NCBI GenBank assembly: GCA_009781635.1
Contig: WQXU01000013.1
Location: 20,723-84,722 of the forward strand
Direction of reading: 5' to 3'
Length of the DNA: 64,000 nucleotides
From: Treponema sp.
Lineage (GTDB): Bacteria > Spirochaetota > Spirochaetia > Treponematales > Breznakiellaceae
Position 1 is the stretch's first letter. Each line of letters opens with the position of its first letter. Below the pieces are notes generated by a model. It had not been told where the DNA came from. It made no database searches and saw only the letters and a list, made by a program, of their open reading frames with translations. Made by a program: the position numbers and the translations under genes. Of this stretch, positions 45,222-53,602 are shown piece by piece.

Positions 45222-45256
45222 TACAACCCCTGTAAGGCGGCTATAGGAGTGAAAGT

Positions 45257-46048
45257 ATGGATCTAGCGACGATTGTTGGTATAGTTGGCGCCTTCGGCAT
45301 GTTGGTTTTTACTGCCGTTAATACTGCCGGCGGCATGATAGGATTTATTCGCCTTTTAAATCTGCCCTCCTTTGCCCTTGTTATCGTAGGATCTTATTTT
45401 GCTGTTATGGTTGCCAATAATTGGGGAACCGCTCTTGGCGCTTTCAGCATTATCAAACGCACTTTCAGCGTACCGTCTTTTAACGAACAGGCAATTATTC
45501 AAAAGCTTGTAGCCTTTTCCGAAAAAGCACGCCGCGAAGGTTTGCTTGCCCTGGAAGATGAACTTGAAGATCTTGATGATGAGTTTATGAAAAAGGGCTT
45601 GCGTCTTGTTGTAGACGGAACCGATCAGACAATTATACGCGATCTTATGGAATTGGAGCTAACCCAGATGCAAAGCCGTCATATGGTAAATATTAACATG
45701 CTTAACGGCTGGGCGGCGCTTGCTCCCGGTTTCGGAATGATGGGAACGGTTATCGGTCTTGTAAACATGTTATCCAACCTTGAAGACAAAGCTTCTATCG
45801 GCCCTAACATGGCTATGGCTCTTATTACAACTCTTTATGGTTCGATTGTTTCCAATACAACAGTTATGCCCTGGGCAAGAAAACTGCAGGGCCAGGATAC
45901 ATATGAAACCTCTGTAAAAGAAATGATCATAGAAGGCGTTCTTTCTATACAGGCAGGCGATAATACGCGTATTCTTGCAATGAAATTAATGGCTTATCTT
46001 AATCCAGGTATGCGCAAGTCAATGGAAGCGGAACTGCTCAAGGATTAA
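45257..46048 (+). CDS. motA: flagellar stator protein MotA
   Basis: 263 aa, four transmembrane helices. Two lie near the N-terminus (IVGIVGAFGMLVFTAV, and LPSFALVIVGSYFAVMV), then a cytoplasmic loop with charged residues that contact FliG (KARREGLLALEDELEDLDDE). Two C-terminal helices follow, with the conserved APGFGMMGTVIGLVNML and ALITTLYGSIVSNT. It forms the ion channel with MotB. AGGAGTG precedes ATG 45257. Confidence 0.95.
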   Translation: MDLATIVGIVGAFGMLVFTAVNTAGGMIGFIRLLNLPSFALVIVGSYFAVMVANNWGTALGAFSIIKRTFSVPSFNEQAIIQKLVAFSEKARREGLLALEDELEDLDDEFMKKGLRLVVDGTDQTIIRDLMELELTQMQSRHMVNINMLNGWAALAPGFGMMGTVIGLVNMLSNLEDKASIGPNMAMALITTLYGSIVSNTTVMPWARKLQGQDTYETSVKEMIIEGVLSIQAGDNTRILAMKLMAYLNPGMRKSMEAELLKD

Positions 46049-46059
46049 TAGAGGGATAA

Positions 46060-46791
46060 ATGGCACGTAAGGGTAATAAGAAAGAAGCAGATTCCGCCGG
46101 CGATTGGATGACCACCTATGCCGACATGATAACGCTCATGCTCTGCTTCTTTGTAATTCTTTTTAACCCGGATGATATTACTCAGCAGCAGTTGGATGCA
46201 ATTTCCACATCGATGAGGCAGGGCGGCATCGGCGCCATGCCCGGAGGTTTTACAATTTCCGCCGGCCGTGCAGCTGATTTGGGAAACACGATCATGTCCC
46301 TGCCTTCCATGGAGCGCGGAAGAATTATGGGAACTGCTCTGCGCAGGGCAATCTCTGTCTTTTCGCCTGAAATCCGATCCAATAAAGTAAGAGTTACCCA
46401 TGATGAAAGGGGCCTTGTTATCACGCTTGCCGGAGATGCGTTTTTCTACCCTGCAAGCGCAACCATCAATATTGAAGCGACAAGAGATATTCTTTTGCGG
46501 CTTGGAACCTATCTCGATTCCTCGGAATTAAGCGGCAGAAAATTCAGAATAGAAGGCCACAGCGACTCAGTAGATGTTGATCCGGCCGGCCCGTGGGAAG
46601 ATAACTGGCAATTGTCGGCGGAACGCTCAAGGGCAGTTCTGCGTTATCTGACAGCTCTTGGAATAAACGAAAATAATTTTCAGATTTCAGGTTTCTCTTC
46701 CACCGCACCTGTTTCAAGTAACGATACTGAAGAAGGCCGCGCCAACAACCGCAGAGTAGACATTATAATCCTCGATCCCGGACATCTGTAA
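46060..46791 (+). CDS. motB: flagellar stator protein MotB
   Basis: 243 aa. A single N-terminal helix carries the ion-binding Asp (TTYADMITLMLCFFVILFN), followed by a plug region. A periplasmic OmpA-like peptidoglycan-binding domain follows, with FRIEGHSDSVDVD, LSAERSRAVLRYL and NNRRVDIII. It lies 11 nt after motA. It is the last flagellar gene here; fliL, fliM and fliY, which follow motB in Borrelia and T. pallidum, are not present. Confidence 0.95.
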   Translation: MARKGNKKEADSAGDWMTTYADMITLMLCFFVILFNPDDITQQQLDAISTSMRQGGIGAMPGGFTISAGRAADLGNTIMSLPSMERGRIMGTALRRAISVFSPEIRSNKVRVTHDERGLVITLAGDAFFYPASATINIEATRDILLRLGTYLDSSELSGRKFRIEGHSDSVDVDPAGPWEDNWQLSAERSRAVLRYLTALGINENNFQISGFSSTAPVSSNDTEEGRANNRRVDIIILDPGHL

Positions 46792-46824
46792 AAAAATATA
46801 AAAACCCAAGTTCAAACCCCCGTG

Positions 46825-46853
46825 TTGTTTATATAAAGCCTCCGTGATATAAT
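46825..46853 (+). promoter_or_regulatory. sigma70-like promoter of the PPC-repeat gene
   Basis: TTGTTT (46825-46830), 17-nt spacer, perfect TATAAT (46848-46853). The ATG at 46878 has AAGAGG about 6 nt upstream. This separates the gene from the fla operon. Confidence 0.65.
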
Positions 46854-46877
46854 TTATTTAATTAAGAGGTAATTTAT

Positions 46878-47867
46878 ATGTATAAAAGTATATTATTTAT
46901 AATTTTAGTATTGCTGATTCCATGTATCGCTTTTTCCCAGAACCCCCAGGAACTGCGCATCAGTTCTTTTATTGACAGTACTTTGAGAGCAGATCAGGAA
47001 ATTTGGTACAGTGTAAGAGCAACAGAAGCCGGAATTTTAACAGTAGAGACAACAGGAGATATTGACACTTATCTGGAAGCTTATGATTCAAGACGGAATC
47101 TTATAACAGAAGACGATGACAGCGGAGATAATTTGAATGCCAAGATTTTTATATTGGTTGAACGTAACACCACTTATCTTTTTAAATTAAGGGGTTATAG
47201 CCCGGATGTAACAGGCAGATACCGTATCCTGGCATCTCACAAGCCTATACCTCCCATGACGACGCTGCGTGCAGGTTCCTCTCACAACGGAAATATTGTC
47301 ATCGGCCAGGATTACTGGTTTAGTGTCAGAGCAGCAGGAAATGGCGTTCTTACCGTTGAAACCTCAGGAGATACAGACACAATGCTGGATGTTTATAATG
47401 AGAATTTCGTTCTTATAAACAGCGATGATGACAGCGGCGAAGATTTAAATGCGCGTCTTGAAGCAGATGTAAGGTCCGGCAAAACCTATTATTTCAGGTT
47501 ATACGCCTATGGCGAGGAAAGCGGGCCATACCGGTTAACGGCAAATTTTAAGTCATATCCTGCTCCAACACAATTGAATCCGGGAACATTCCAGAATGGA
47601 AATATCGCTGCAGGAGAGCATTATTGGTTTAGCGTCAGAGCGCCAAGAAGAGGCCGCCTTATTATGGAAACATCCGGAAATATTGATACATTCTTGGAAG
47701 CATTTACAGACTCATATGAGTGGATAGCCAGTGATGATGACGGCGGCGAAAATTATAATGCCAGACTGGAAATTCTTGCTGAAGCAAACCGCACATATTT
47801 ATTCAGATTAAGAGGATATAACAGAGAGATAAGCGGTCCGTACAGAATTTTTTCAAGTATTGAATGA
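46878..47867 (+). CDS. exported protein of three PPC-like repeats
   Basis: 329 aa. Signal peptide (ILFIILVLLIPCIAFSQ) and then three copies of about 105 residues with the same plan: a WYSVRA-type start, VETxGDxDTxLxxYD, a DDDSGxxxNA loop and a YxFxLRGY end. This is the pre-peptidase C-terminal (PPC) beta-sandwich fold. The acidic DDDSG loops could bind calcium. PPC domains are normally attached to secreted proteases or glycosidases; here they form the whole protein, with no catalytic part. It is followed without a gap by a convergent gene. Confidence 0.75.
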   Translation: MYKSILFIILVLLIPCIAFSQNPQELRISSFIDSTLRADQEIWYSVRATEAGILTVETTGDIDTYLEAYDSRRNLITEDDDSGDNLNAKIFILVERNTTYLFKLRGYSPDVTGRYRILASHKPIPPMTTLRAGSSHNGNIVIGQDYWFSVRAAGNGVLTVETSGDTDTMLDVYNENFVLINSDDDSGEDLNARLEADVRSGKTYYFRLYAYGEESGPYRLTANFKSYPAPTQLNPGTFQNGNIAAGEHYWFSVRAPRRGRLIMETSGNIDTFLEAFTDSYEWIASDDDGGENYNARLEILAEANRTYLFRLRGYNREISGPYRIFSSIE

Positions 47868-48251
47868 TTATACAGTTATACTGAACAAGGCCCCGGTGAC
47901 AGGCGCTGCCGGAGCATAAACGCTCAGGTTCTGGGTAGCCTTTATCTGCTTTTGATATTGCTCAATTAATGCGTTTATGCGGTTTTCGTCGTTTCCGCTC
48001 AAATTGCCGAAATCGCCGGCAGGCTGCCCTTTCATTTTTGCCAATTGCTCAATCATTGTATCCAGTATTTTTAACTTGGAAATATTTACGCCCTGGGTGC
48101 CTTCCGGGGCAGGAGTTCCTGAGACATGTTTAAAGTGTGAGTAGATAACAAGACCGGGAGAAACAGGAAGGGACATTCTGCCGTCTCTGGATGCGGTTAT
48201 CGCGTATCCCATGCTGGGGAATGCCTGATGCGGTATTGCTCCTATATTCAT
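47868..48251 (-). CDS. unknown small protein, possibly flagellar or secreted
   Basis: 127 aa from ATG 48251 (AGGAG about 11 nt upstream; an earlier in-frame ATG at 48281 precedes the ribosome site). N-terminal MNIGAIPHQAFPSMGYAITA, a Gly/Pro-rich middle (SGTPAPEGTQGVNISKLKIL) and a helical segment (NRINALIEQYQKQIKATQ). No signal peptide and no recognised family. It abuts the PPC gene end to end. Confidence 0.5.
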   Translation of the reverse strand: MNIGAIPHQAFPSMGYAITASRDGRMSLPVSPGLVIYSHFKHVSGTPAPEGTQGVNISKLKILDTMIEQLAKMKGQPAGDFGNLSGNDENRINALIEQYQKQIKATQNLSVYAPAAPVTGALFSITV

Positions 48252-48332
48252 ACCATATACTCCTGTTATGAGTATCGGCAATTCCTTCTATAAAAATTAA
48301 TTTGTATACAGGCGCAGTCTGAGAACAGAGGG

Positions 48333-49577
48333 CTATCTGTTCATCCGCATCCAGTCTGTAAGACGCCTTTCCAGAGGATAAGCGTTAATGGCATTGTCTT
48401 CTCTTGCGCGATCATTCAAATAGGGAAGTATTATGCGTTCCTTCATGGCTGCCCAGTTTGCAGGCAGTATGTTGGGAAGGGTAAAATGTTCTGACGGAGG
48501 CATCCTGCCCAAAAGTTCAGGATAAAACAGGGGATAGACATGTTCTGTAACAGGGCTAAGCGCCGAAAAGCCGCCGCAGATGCCGAAAATATTTTCGTTT
48601 ATCCTGTTAGCTATTGAATATTCCAAAAGTGTGCGCTGGGTTTCCACTCTAAAAAACCATTGAATAAAAGCGCCTGCCGCGGCTGCGGATTTTGCTTTTT
48701 TTGGGATTCCCAAATATACAGTACTCTCCGTTACGGGAATCCTGTATTGCTCCATAATCCAGCGGAAATCCAGATTGTTCTTTCTGTCATCTCCCAAAAG
48801 GAAGAGTTCGTTGCTTTCAATGTACGAAAAAAGAATGCGTCCGTTATGAATAAGCCTTTCCGGAGGTTCAAAGAAGTATTTGAATGTAAAGTCTTCTTCC
48901 GCCTGATTGCCGGTATTTATTTCATTTGTCCAGTCGGAGATAAATACCATTGAACGTTCAAGCGCGGCGGCATCCCAGGCCAGGGGATCTGCTTCCCTGA
49001 ATGAAGCTCCGGACAGCATTGCCGCAGTTAGCAGAAATCTGTCGTTCCAGAGCGGAGAAAACCCCATCCTTGAATATATGCCGCGGGTTTCAGCATTAAA
49101 ACTTCTGCTTAATTTTTTAATTTCATCAAAATCTATTGTGAACTGGCTGGATAATTCGTTCACCCTGTCTCTTGAAAAAATCAATGCAGGAATATTGAAC
49201 GATACAGGCAGAAGGTATTGAGTGCGATCTATTCTGCCTACGGCCAAAAGCCGCTGATAAAAAATATTTCTTGCAAGTTTTCTGTTTCCGAAAAGATTAT
49301 TAAGAGATTTAAAAGTTACTGCAGTAGAAGAATTTTTAAGCCAGCTTGCAATAATAAGATCAGGGGAATTCTGCCTTGTTATTTGTGCTGTTGGGAATTC
49401 AACATATCTTACGGTAATCTTGTATTGATTCTGTACGGTATTAAAAAATTCTCCGTAAAGGGCAACTTCACTTCTGTCTGTCCATATCTCTGCGGTTTTG
49501 CTGTCACATGATAAGATAAACAAAGTAATCAATAAAAAAAAACAAATAATAAAAATGCGGGCATTTCCCTGTTGCAT
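48333..49577 (-). CDS. extracellular solute-binding lipoprotein (sugar type, orphan)
   Basis: 414 aa. The signal peptide ends in FILSC (Cys24), a relaxed spirochaetal lipobox. The fold reads as a family 1 substrate-binding protein: an N-terminal strand with WTDRSEVALYGEFFNTV, then LPVSFNIPALIFSRDRVNEL and the late VYLGIPKKAKSAAAAGAFIQ. There are no ABC permease or ATPase genes beside it, so it must use components encoded elsewhere or act as a sensor. Divergent from the next gene, with about 90 nt between. Confidence 0.72.
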   Translation of the reverse strand: MQQGNARIFIICFFLLITLFILSCDSKTAEIWTDRSEVALYGEFFNTVQNQYKITVRYVEFPTAQITRQNSPDLIIASWLKNSSTAVTFKSLNNLFGNRKLARNIFYQRLLAVGRIDRTQYLLPVSFNIPALIFSRDRVNELSSQFTIDFDEIKKLSRSFNAETRGIYSRMGFSPLWNDRFLLTAAMLSGASFREADPLAWDAAALERSMVFISDWTNEINTGNQAEEDFTFKYFFEPPERLIHNGRILFSYIESNELFLLGDDRKNNLDFRWIMEQYRIPVTESTVYLGIPKKAKSAAAAGAFIQWFFRVETQRTLLEYSIANRINENIFGICGGFSALSPVTEHVYPLFYPELLGRMPPSEHFTLPNILPANWAAMKERIILPYLNDRAREDNAINAYPLERRLTDWMRMNR

Positions 49578-49605
49578 AATTAAGTGTATTTTGCCTTGTG
49601 TATGC

Positions 49606-49634
49606 TTGTCAATCTGTCACTACAATGATAAAAT
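49606..49634 (+). promoter_or_regulatory. sigma70-like promoter before the gene at 49670
   Basis: TTGTCA (49606-49611), 17-nt spacer, TAAAAT (49629-49634). GGAGG at 49661-49665 serves the TTG start 4 nt later. Confidence 0.6.
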
Positions 49635-49669
49635 TACAGGAACAGTAACCCCCGGGTTATGGAGGCATT

Positions 49670-50149
49670 TTGGACAGGATAAAAGATCCTCACATTGTAC
49701 GGCTGATTGAACAAATCGGAGAACATTATAAGACCAATATCTCTAACCGGTTTTTACGTCCGATTTTGCTGCAAATTCAAATTGATAAAAACACATGGGA
49801 TCAAATTGAAATTCTCACTGAAAAGATGGAATTATACCGGTATCAGGGATTCCATCTTGATGAATTGTACCGTCAGATAGCTGCCTGCGCCCGCTTTGTC
49901 GAAGTTGCCAGGAACAGAACCACAATAAAAAGCAAGCTGCTTTCCATGCCTCCGGGACCCGATAAAATACTAAGGGAAATGGCGGTAAGTAATTTTTCGT
50001 CAAATTTAAGGGTTTTTTCCGATCTTTTGCATGAATTATACATTAGCCTGGTAGAAATGGACAAGCAGGATGTTGGAGAAGACGGCAAACCTGTTTATAC
50101 CAAGGTACCGGAACTATATAACATTGGGCGCCTGCTTGTCGGCGGATAG
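49670..50149 (+). CDS. conserved-looking helical protein, unknown
   Basis: 159 aa, starting with TTG 49670 directly after GGAGG. Mostly helical, with a hydrophobic/charged alternation but no signal or membrane segment. KMELYRYQGFHLDELYRQIA and LREMAVSNFSSNLRVFSDLL are its best blocks. No known domain. It precedes the ribosomal protein operon by about 100 nt, with its own promoter. Confidence 0.6.
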   Translation: MDRIKDPHIVRLIEQIGEHYKTNISNRFLRPILLQIQIDKNTWDQIEILTEKMELYRYQGFHLDELYRQIAACARFVEVARNRTTIKSKLLSMPPGPDKILREMAVSNFSSNLRVFSDLLHELYISLVEMDKQDVGEDGKPVYTKVPELYNIGRLLVGG

Positions 50150-50186
50150 TGCTTGCAAAACCAGATGTAAAAAAAACGGTACAGCC

Positions 50187-50215
50187 TTGACTTTTTTTGA
50201 TAATTACGATAAAAG
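50187..50215 (+). promoter_or_regulatory. candidate promoter of the rplU-prp-rpmA operon
   Basis: TTGACT (50187-50192), 17-nt spacer, TAAAAG (50210-50215). The -10 is weak. Confidence 0.4.
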
Positions 50216-50248
50216 ATAATACGATTATGACTATTTTTGGAGAAGAAG

Positions 50249-50557
50249 ATGTACGCTCTTGTAGAATTTAAGGGGAAACAGTATAAGGCCGAGAAAGGCG
50301 CCCTGCTCAAAGTTGACTTGATTGACGCCCAGCCCGGAACAGCTATCGATATCGATACGGTACTTTTGATTTCCGGCGACTCGATTAAAATAGGCAGCCC
50401 CTATGTTACAGGCGCAAAAGTGTCTATAACGGTGGAATCTCATGAAAAAGATGATAAAATCATTGTTTTCAAGTACAAATCCAAGAAAGACTACCGCCGG
50501 AAACAGGGGCACAGGCAGCAATATTCAATTATCAAAGTTGGTGAAATATCCGCTTGA
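50249..50557 (+). CDS. rplU: 50S ribosomal protein L21
   Basis: 102 aa from ATG 50249 (GGAGAAGA just upstream; an in-frame TTG at 50237 is too early). MYALVEFKGKQYKAEKGALL, then DTVLLISGDSIKIGSPYV and the basic YKSKKDYRRKQGHRQQYS. Normal length. It starts the L21-Prp-L27 operon and binds 23S rRNA domains. Confidence 0.96.
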   Translation: MYALVEFKGKQYKAEKGALLKVDLIDAQPGTAIDIDTVLLISGDSIKIGSPYVTGAKVSITVESHEKDDKIIVFKYKSKKDYRRKQGHRQQYSIIKVGEISA

Positions 50558-50585
50558 CAGTCCTGACCTGGCCATTGAGGTTTAG

Positions 50586-50915
50586 GTGATCAAGATAGAA
50601 GCGCTTTTAGATGATGATGGAGTCTTAAAAGCTTGTAAGGCCTGCGGTCATTCCGGAGCCGGAAAGGCCGGAAATGATATCGTATGCGCTGCTGTTTCAG
50701 TGTTGATAAGAACAACCGTAAGCACCCTTTCAAACCGGAACGGGATTACAGTTAACTTTGATGCGCCGGAAAGGGGTCAGCTCTGGCTGGAAACCCAACA
50801 TGATGCAGAAGGAAAAGATTTTCTTTGCGCTGTTGGGGAGTTTCTTATAAACGGACTTTCATCTGTTGCAGGGGAATATCCGGAAAACTGTAAATTAACA
50901 GTTAAAAAATGTTAG
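50586..50915 (+). CDS. prp: ribosomal-processing cysteine protease Prp
   Basis: 109 aa, GTG start with GAGG 5 nt upstream. The catalytic His22 and Cys34 are both present (GHSGAGKAGNDIVCAAVSVL), at the same numbers as in the S. aureus enzyme. Prp removes an N-terminal extension from ribosomal protein L27 in Firmicutes and some other phyla. The L27 encoded next has no such extension, so its substrate here is unclear. Confidence 0.88.
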   Translation: MIKIEALLDDDGVLKACKACGHSGAGKAGNDIVCAAVSVLIRTTVSTLSNRNGITVNFDAPERGQLWLETQHDAEGKDFLCAVGEFLINGLSSVAGEYPENCKLTVKKC

Positions 50916-50982
50916 CTGTTTAACATAAATTTAATGAAGAAAGCCGGATAGGGTTTTCTTATGGATATCAGGAGGACTTGAT

Positions 50983-51237
50983 ATGGCACGTAAACGCGGC
51001 GGAAGCGGCGCAAAAAACGGACGAGACTCAAACCCGCAGTATCTGGGTATAAAATCTTCGGATGGCTCCCTGGTAAAAGCAGGTACCATTATCGCGCGCC
51101 AGAGGGGATCTAAAATACATCCTGGAGATAATGTAGGCTCAGGCGGTGATTTTACGCTTTTTGCGCTTGCAGACGGAAAAGTCAAGTTCCATCAAAGACG
51201 CGGACGCAAACTGGCATCCATAGTCCAGGGAAGCTGA
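50983..51237 (+). CDS. rpmA: 50S ribosomal protein L27
   Basis: 84 aa. [19 protein letters not shown], then [20 protein letters not shown] and [17 protein letters not shown]. Located at the peptidyl-transferase centre. AGGAGG lies 7 nt before ATG 50983. The protein begins directly with the MARK-type N-terminus; no in-frame ATG lies upstream that could add a cleavable leader. Confidence 0.96.
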   Translation: MARKRGGSGAKNGRDSNPQYLGIKSSDGSLVKAGTIIARQRGSKIHPGDNVGSGGDFTLFALADGKVKFHQRRGRKLASIVQGS

Positions 51238-51290
51238 CATTTCATTCTTCTGTGTTTTTAAGATGGCAGTAGTCATTTTGCATACTTAGG

Positions 51291-51296
51291 TATAAT
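51291..51296 (+). promoter_or_regulatory. TATAAT -10 box abutting the obg start
   Basis: Perfect TATAAT at 51291-51296, 6 nt before ATG 51303. The -35 is poor. If used, the obg transcript starts at the ATG; no Shine-Dalgarno is present. Confidence 0.4.
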
Positions 51297-51302
51297 TTAT
51301 CC

Positions 51303-52394
51303 ATGGAAAGATTTGCAGATGAGGCCATAATCGAAGTTACCTCAGGGAGCGGCGGTAACGGCTGTGCAGCTTTTCGCAGGGAAAAATATGTTCCAAAGGG
51401 CGGTCCGGCGGGAGGCGATGGCGGCAGGGGCGGAAGTGTCGTATTTACAGTCCGCCGCAATTTGCGTACCCTTGCCCATCTTCGTTACAAACATATCTAC
51501 AAAGCGGAAAACGGCCGCGACGGCGAAAACTGGGGGCGCTACGGACAAAACGGCGCCGATATTATTATTCCGCTGCCGCCGGGATCGTTAATCCGCAGCA
51601 TCGAAACAAATGAACTTATACATGATTTTTCGCATAATCAGGAAGACTTTATTTTCTTAAAAGGCGGCAATGGGGGCTGGGGCAATATCCATTTTAAGTC
51701 CTCTGTGAACCAGGCGCCGCGAAAAGCTCTGCCCGGAAAACCCGGCATAACAGTAAAACTTAAAATTGAATTGCAAATAATGGCCGATATAGGACTTGTT
51801 GGTTTTCCAAATGCCGGCAAATCGAGCCTTCTTGACCGTTTTACAAATGCAAGACCAAAAATAGCAGCTTATCCTTTCACGACAAAGATCCCCAATCTGG
51901 GAGTTCTTACATCAGGAGATAAGGATATTATTATCGCCGACATTCCGGGTCTTATAGAAGGAGCGTCACAGGGAGCAGGGCTTGGAATAAAATTTTTAAA
52001 ACATATATCAAGAACTAAGGCCCTGGCATTTTTAATCGATCTTTCCGATGATAATTATCTTGCTGCCTTTGACATCCTTTTAAATGAGCTTGGCTCTTTC
52101 TCCGCAGATTTAATTAAAAAGAAACGTCTGCTTGCGGGTACAAAGACAGATCTTTTAACAGAAGATTCCGGCGCAGATTTAAAAGGACGGCTTACAGAAC
52201 TTGCGGCAAAATATCCTGCGGAAGAAGTTATGGGAATTTCTGTTTTTTCAGGTGATGGCATTAAGGAGCTGTCCAATGCGTTTTTACGTTTAACAGAAGA
52301 CACAGATAACAATACAGGCGCAGACGATCCAAATGATGAAATAAATACCGGGCTTTTACAGACGGACTTTGATGAAGAAGAGGAAATAGAATGA
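51303..52394 (+). CDS. obg: GTPase Obg/CgtA
   Basis: 363 aa. Glycine-rich Obg fold (GSGGNGCAAFRREKYVPKGG), then the G domain with G1 GFPNAGKSSLLDRF, switch I AYPFTT, G3 DIPGLIEGASQGAGLG, G4 TKTDL and SAK-like SVFSGDG, and an acidic tail. It binds late 50S intermediates and couples ribosome assembly to nutrient state. It follows L27 by 65 nt and overlaps nadD by 4 nt. Confidence 0.96.
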   Translation: MERFADEAIIEVTSGSGGNGCAAFRREKYVPKGGPAGGDGGRGGSVVFTVRRNLRTLAHLRYKHIYKAENGRDGENWGRYGQNGADIIIPLPPGSLIRSIETNELIHDFSHNQEDFIFLKGGNGGWGNIHFKSSVNQAPRKALPGKPGITVKLKIELQIMADIGLVGFPNAGKSSLLDRFTNARPKIAAYPFTTKIPNLGVLTSGDKDIIIADIPGLIEGASQGAGLGIKFLKHISRTKALAFLIDLSDDNYLAAFDILLNELGSFSADLIKKKRLLAGTKTDLLTEDSGADLKGRLTELAAKYPAEEVMGISVFSGDGIKELSNAFLRLTEDTDNNTGADDPNDEINTGLLQTDFDEEEEIE

Positions 52395-53602
52395 GGCTTG
52401 GCATTTTGGGCGGCAGTTTTAATCCGGTTCATCTTGGACATCTTTTTCTTGCCGATAATGCCATTTCTGCTTTAAAACTTGACAGAGTTATTTTTGTACC
52501 GGCCTGGCATTCTCCTTTTAAGCCGGGGCCCTTGCCGGAGCATGTAAATGAAGCAAATGCCAATGACAGGCTTGATATGCTTGCCGCGGCAGTTAATGGG
52601 GATAGCAGGTTTGCAATTGACAGCTGCGAAATCAGGCGGGGCGGGGTTTCATACACAATAATTACGCTGGAAGATATTATCGCCCGTTATATGCCTGAAG
52701 GAAAACCGGTTTTAATTATCGGCGATGATCTTGCTGCGGAATTTTTAAGCTGGCGTGAAAGTGAAAAAATATTAGAGCTTGCAGATATTGCAATTGCCCG
52801 CAGAATAAATTCTGCCGCAGTAAAATACCCGTTTCCTCATATTATTATCAAGAATGATGTAATGAATGTTTCTTCGCGGGCTTTACGGCAGAAAATAAGC
52901 GATGAAAACGACGGCTCATCCTGCTGGCGGTCTTTGGTGCCGCCGGGAACAAGGGCAATTATCGAAGACAGGCAGCTCTATGGTTATAAAGGCCAAAACG
53001 CTCAAAATGAGCTTAGTCAGGCAGTCATTCAGCAAATTGAAACAGAAGCAAGGCAGACTCTAAGTATTGAGCGTTTTCTGCATTCAAGGAGCGCCGCTCT
53101 TCATGCCGTGGATTTGTGCCGCCGTTTTGGCGCAGACCCGGCAGCAGGCTATCTTGCAGGAATTGCGCATGATTTGGCAAAGCAGTTTGATAACAAACTT
53201 TTATTGAAGATTGCAAAGGCAGAAAAATTTGCAGTTTCTGCGCTGGAAAAAAGCAAACCGAATCTCCTGCACGGCAAGGCTGCCGCAGTATTGCTAAGAG
53301 ATCATTTCTGCATTAATAATAAAGATGTGCTTGAAGCCGTTGCATTTCATACATCAGGCTGCGAAGACATGGGGCAATTGGCAAAGATTATATACATTGC
53401 CGATAAGACAGAAAACACAAGGAATATCGATACTGCTTTAAGAAAATTATGCAGGGAAGCGGATTTGGACAGTATCCTTTTGGCCGTGGTTGAAAGAACC
53501 ATCATCAAATTGAAGGCAAAGAGCGCGGATTTATCGGAAGATACGCTAAAGCTGCTTAACAGGATAAAGAAAAATCAGGAAATGCATGGGAGTAAGAATT
53601 GA
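52391..53602 (+). CDS. nadD: NadD-YqeK fusion: nicotinate-nucleotide adenylyltransferase plus HD hydrolase
   Basis: 403 aa, two enzymes in one chain. Residues 1-195: NadD, with the adenylyltransferase motif LGGSFNPVHLGHLFLADN and SSRALRQKIS, making deamido-NAD. Residues about 215-395: a YqeK-type HD domain with metal ligands in RSAALHAVDLCRRF, IAHDLAKQ, HGKAAAVLLRDH and VAFHTSGCEDMG, predicted to cleave Ap4A. In Bacillus the two are separate adjacent genes. The ATG overlaps the obg stop. Confidence 0.9.
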   Translation: MRLGILGGSFNPVHLGHLFLADNAISALKLDRVIFVPAWHSPFKPGPLPEHVNEANANDRLDMLAAAVNGDSRFAIDSCEIRRGGVSYTIITLEDIIARYMPEGKPVLIIGDDLAAEFLSWRESEKILELADIAIARRINSAAVKYPFPHIIIKNDVMNVSSRALRQKISDENDGSSCWRSLVPPGTRAIIEDRQLYGYKGQNAQNELSQAVIQQIETEARQTLSIERFLHSRSAALHAVDLCRRFGADPAAGYLAGIAHDLAKQFDNKLLLKIAKAEKFAVSALEKSKPNLLHGKAAAVLLRDHFCINNKDVLEAVAFHTSGCEDMGQLAKIIYIADKTENTRNIDTALRKLCREADLDSILLAVVERTIIKLKAKSADLSEDTLKLLNRIKKNQEMHGSKN

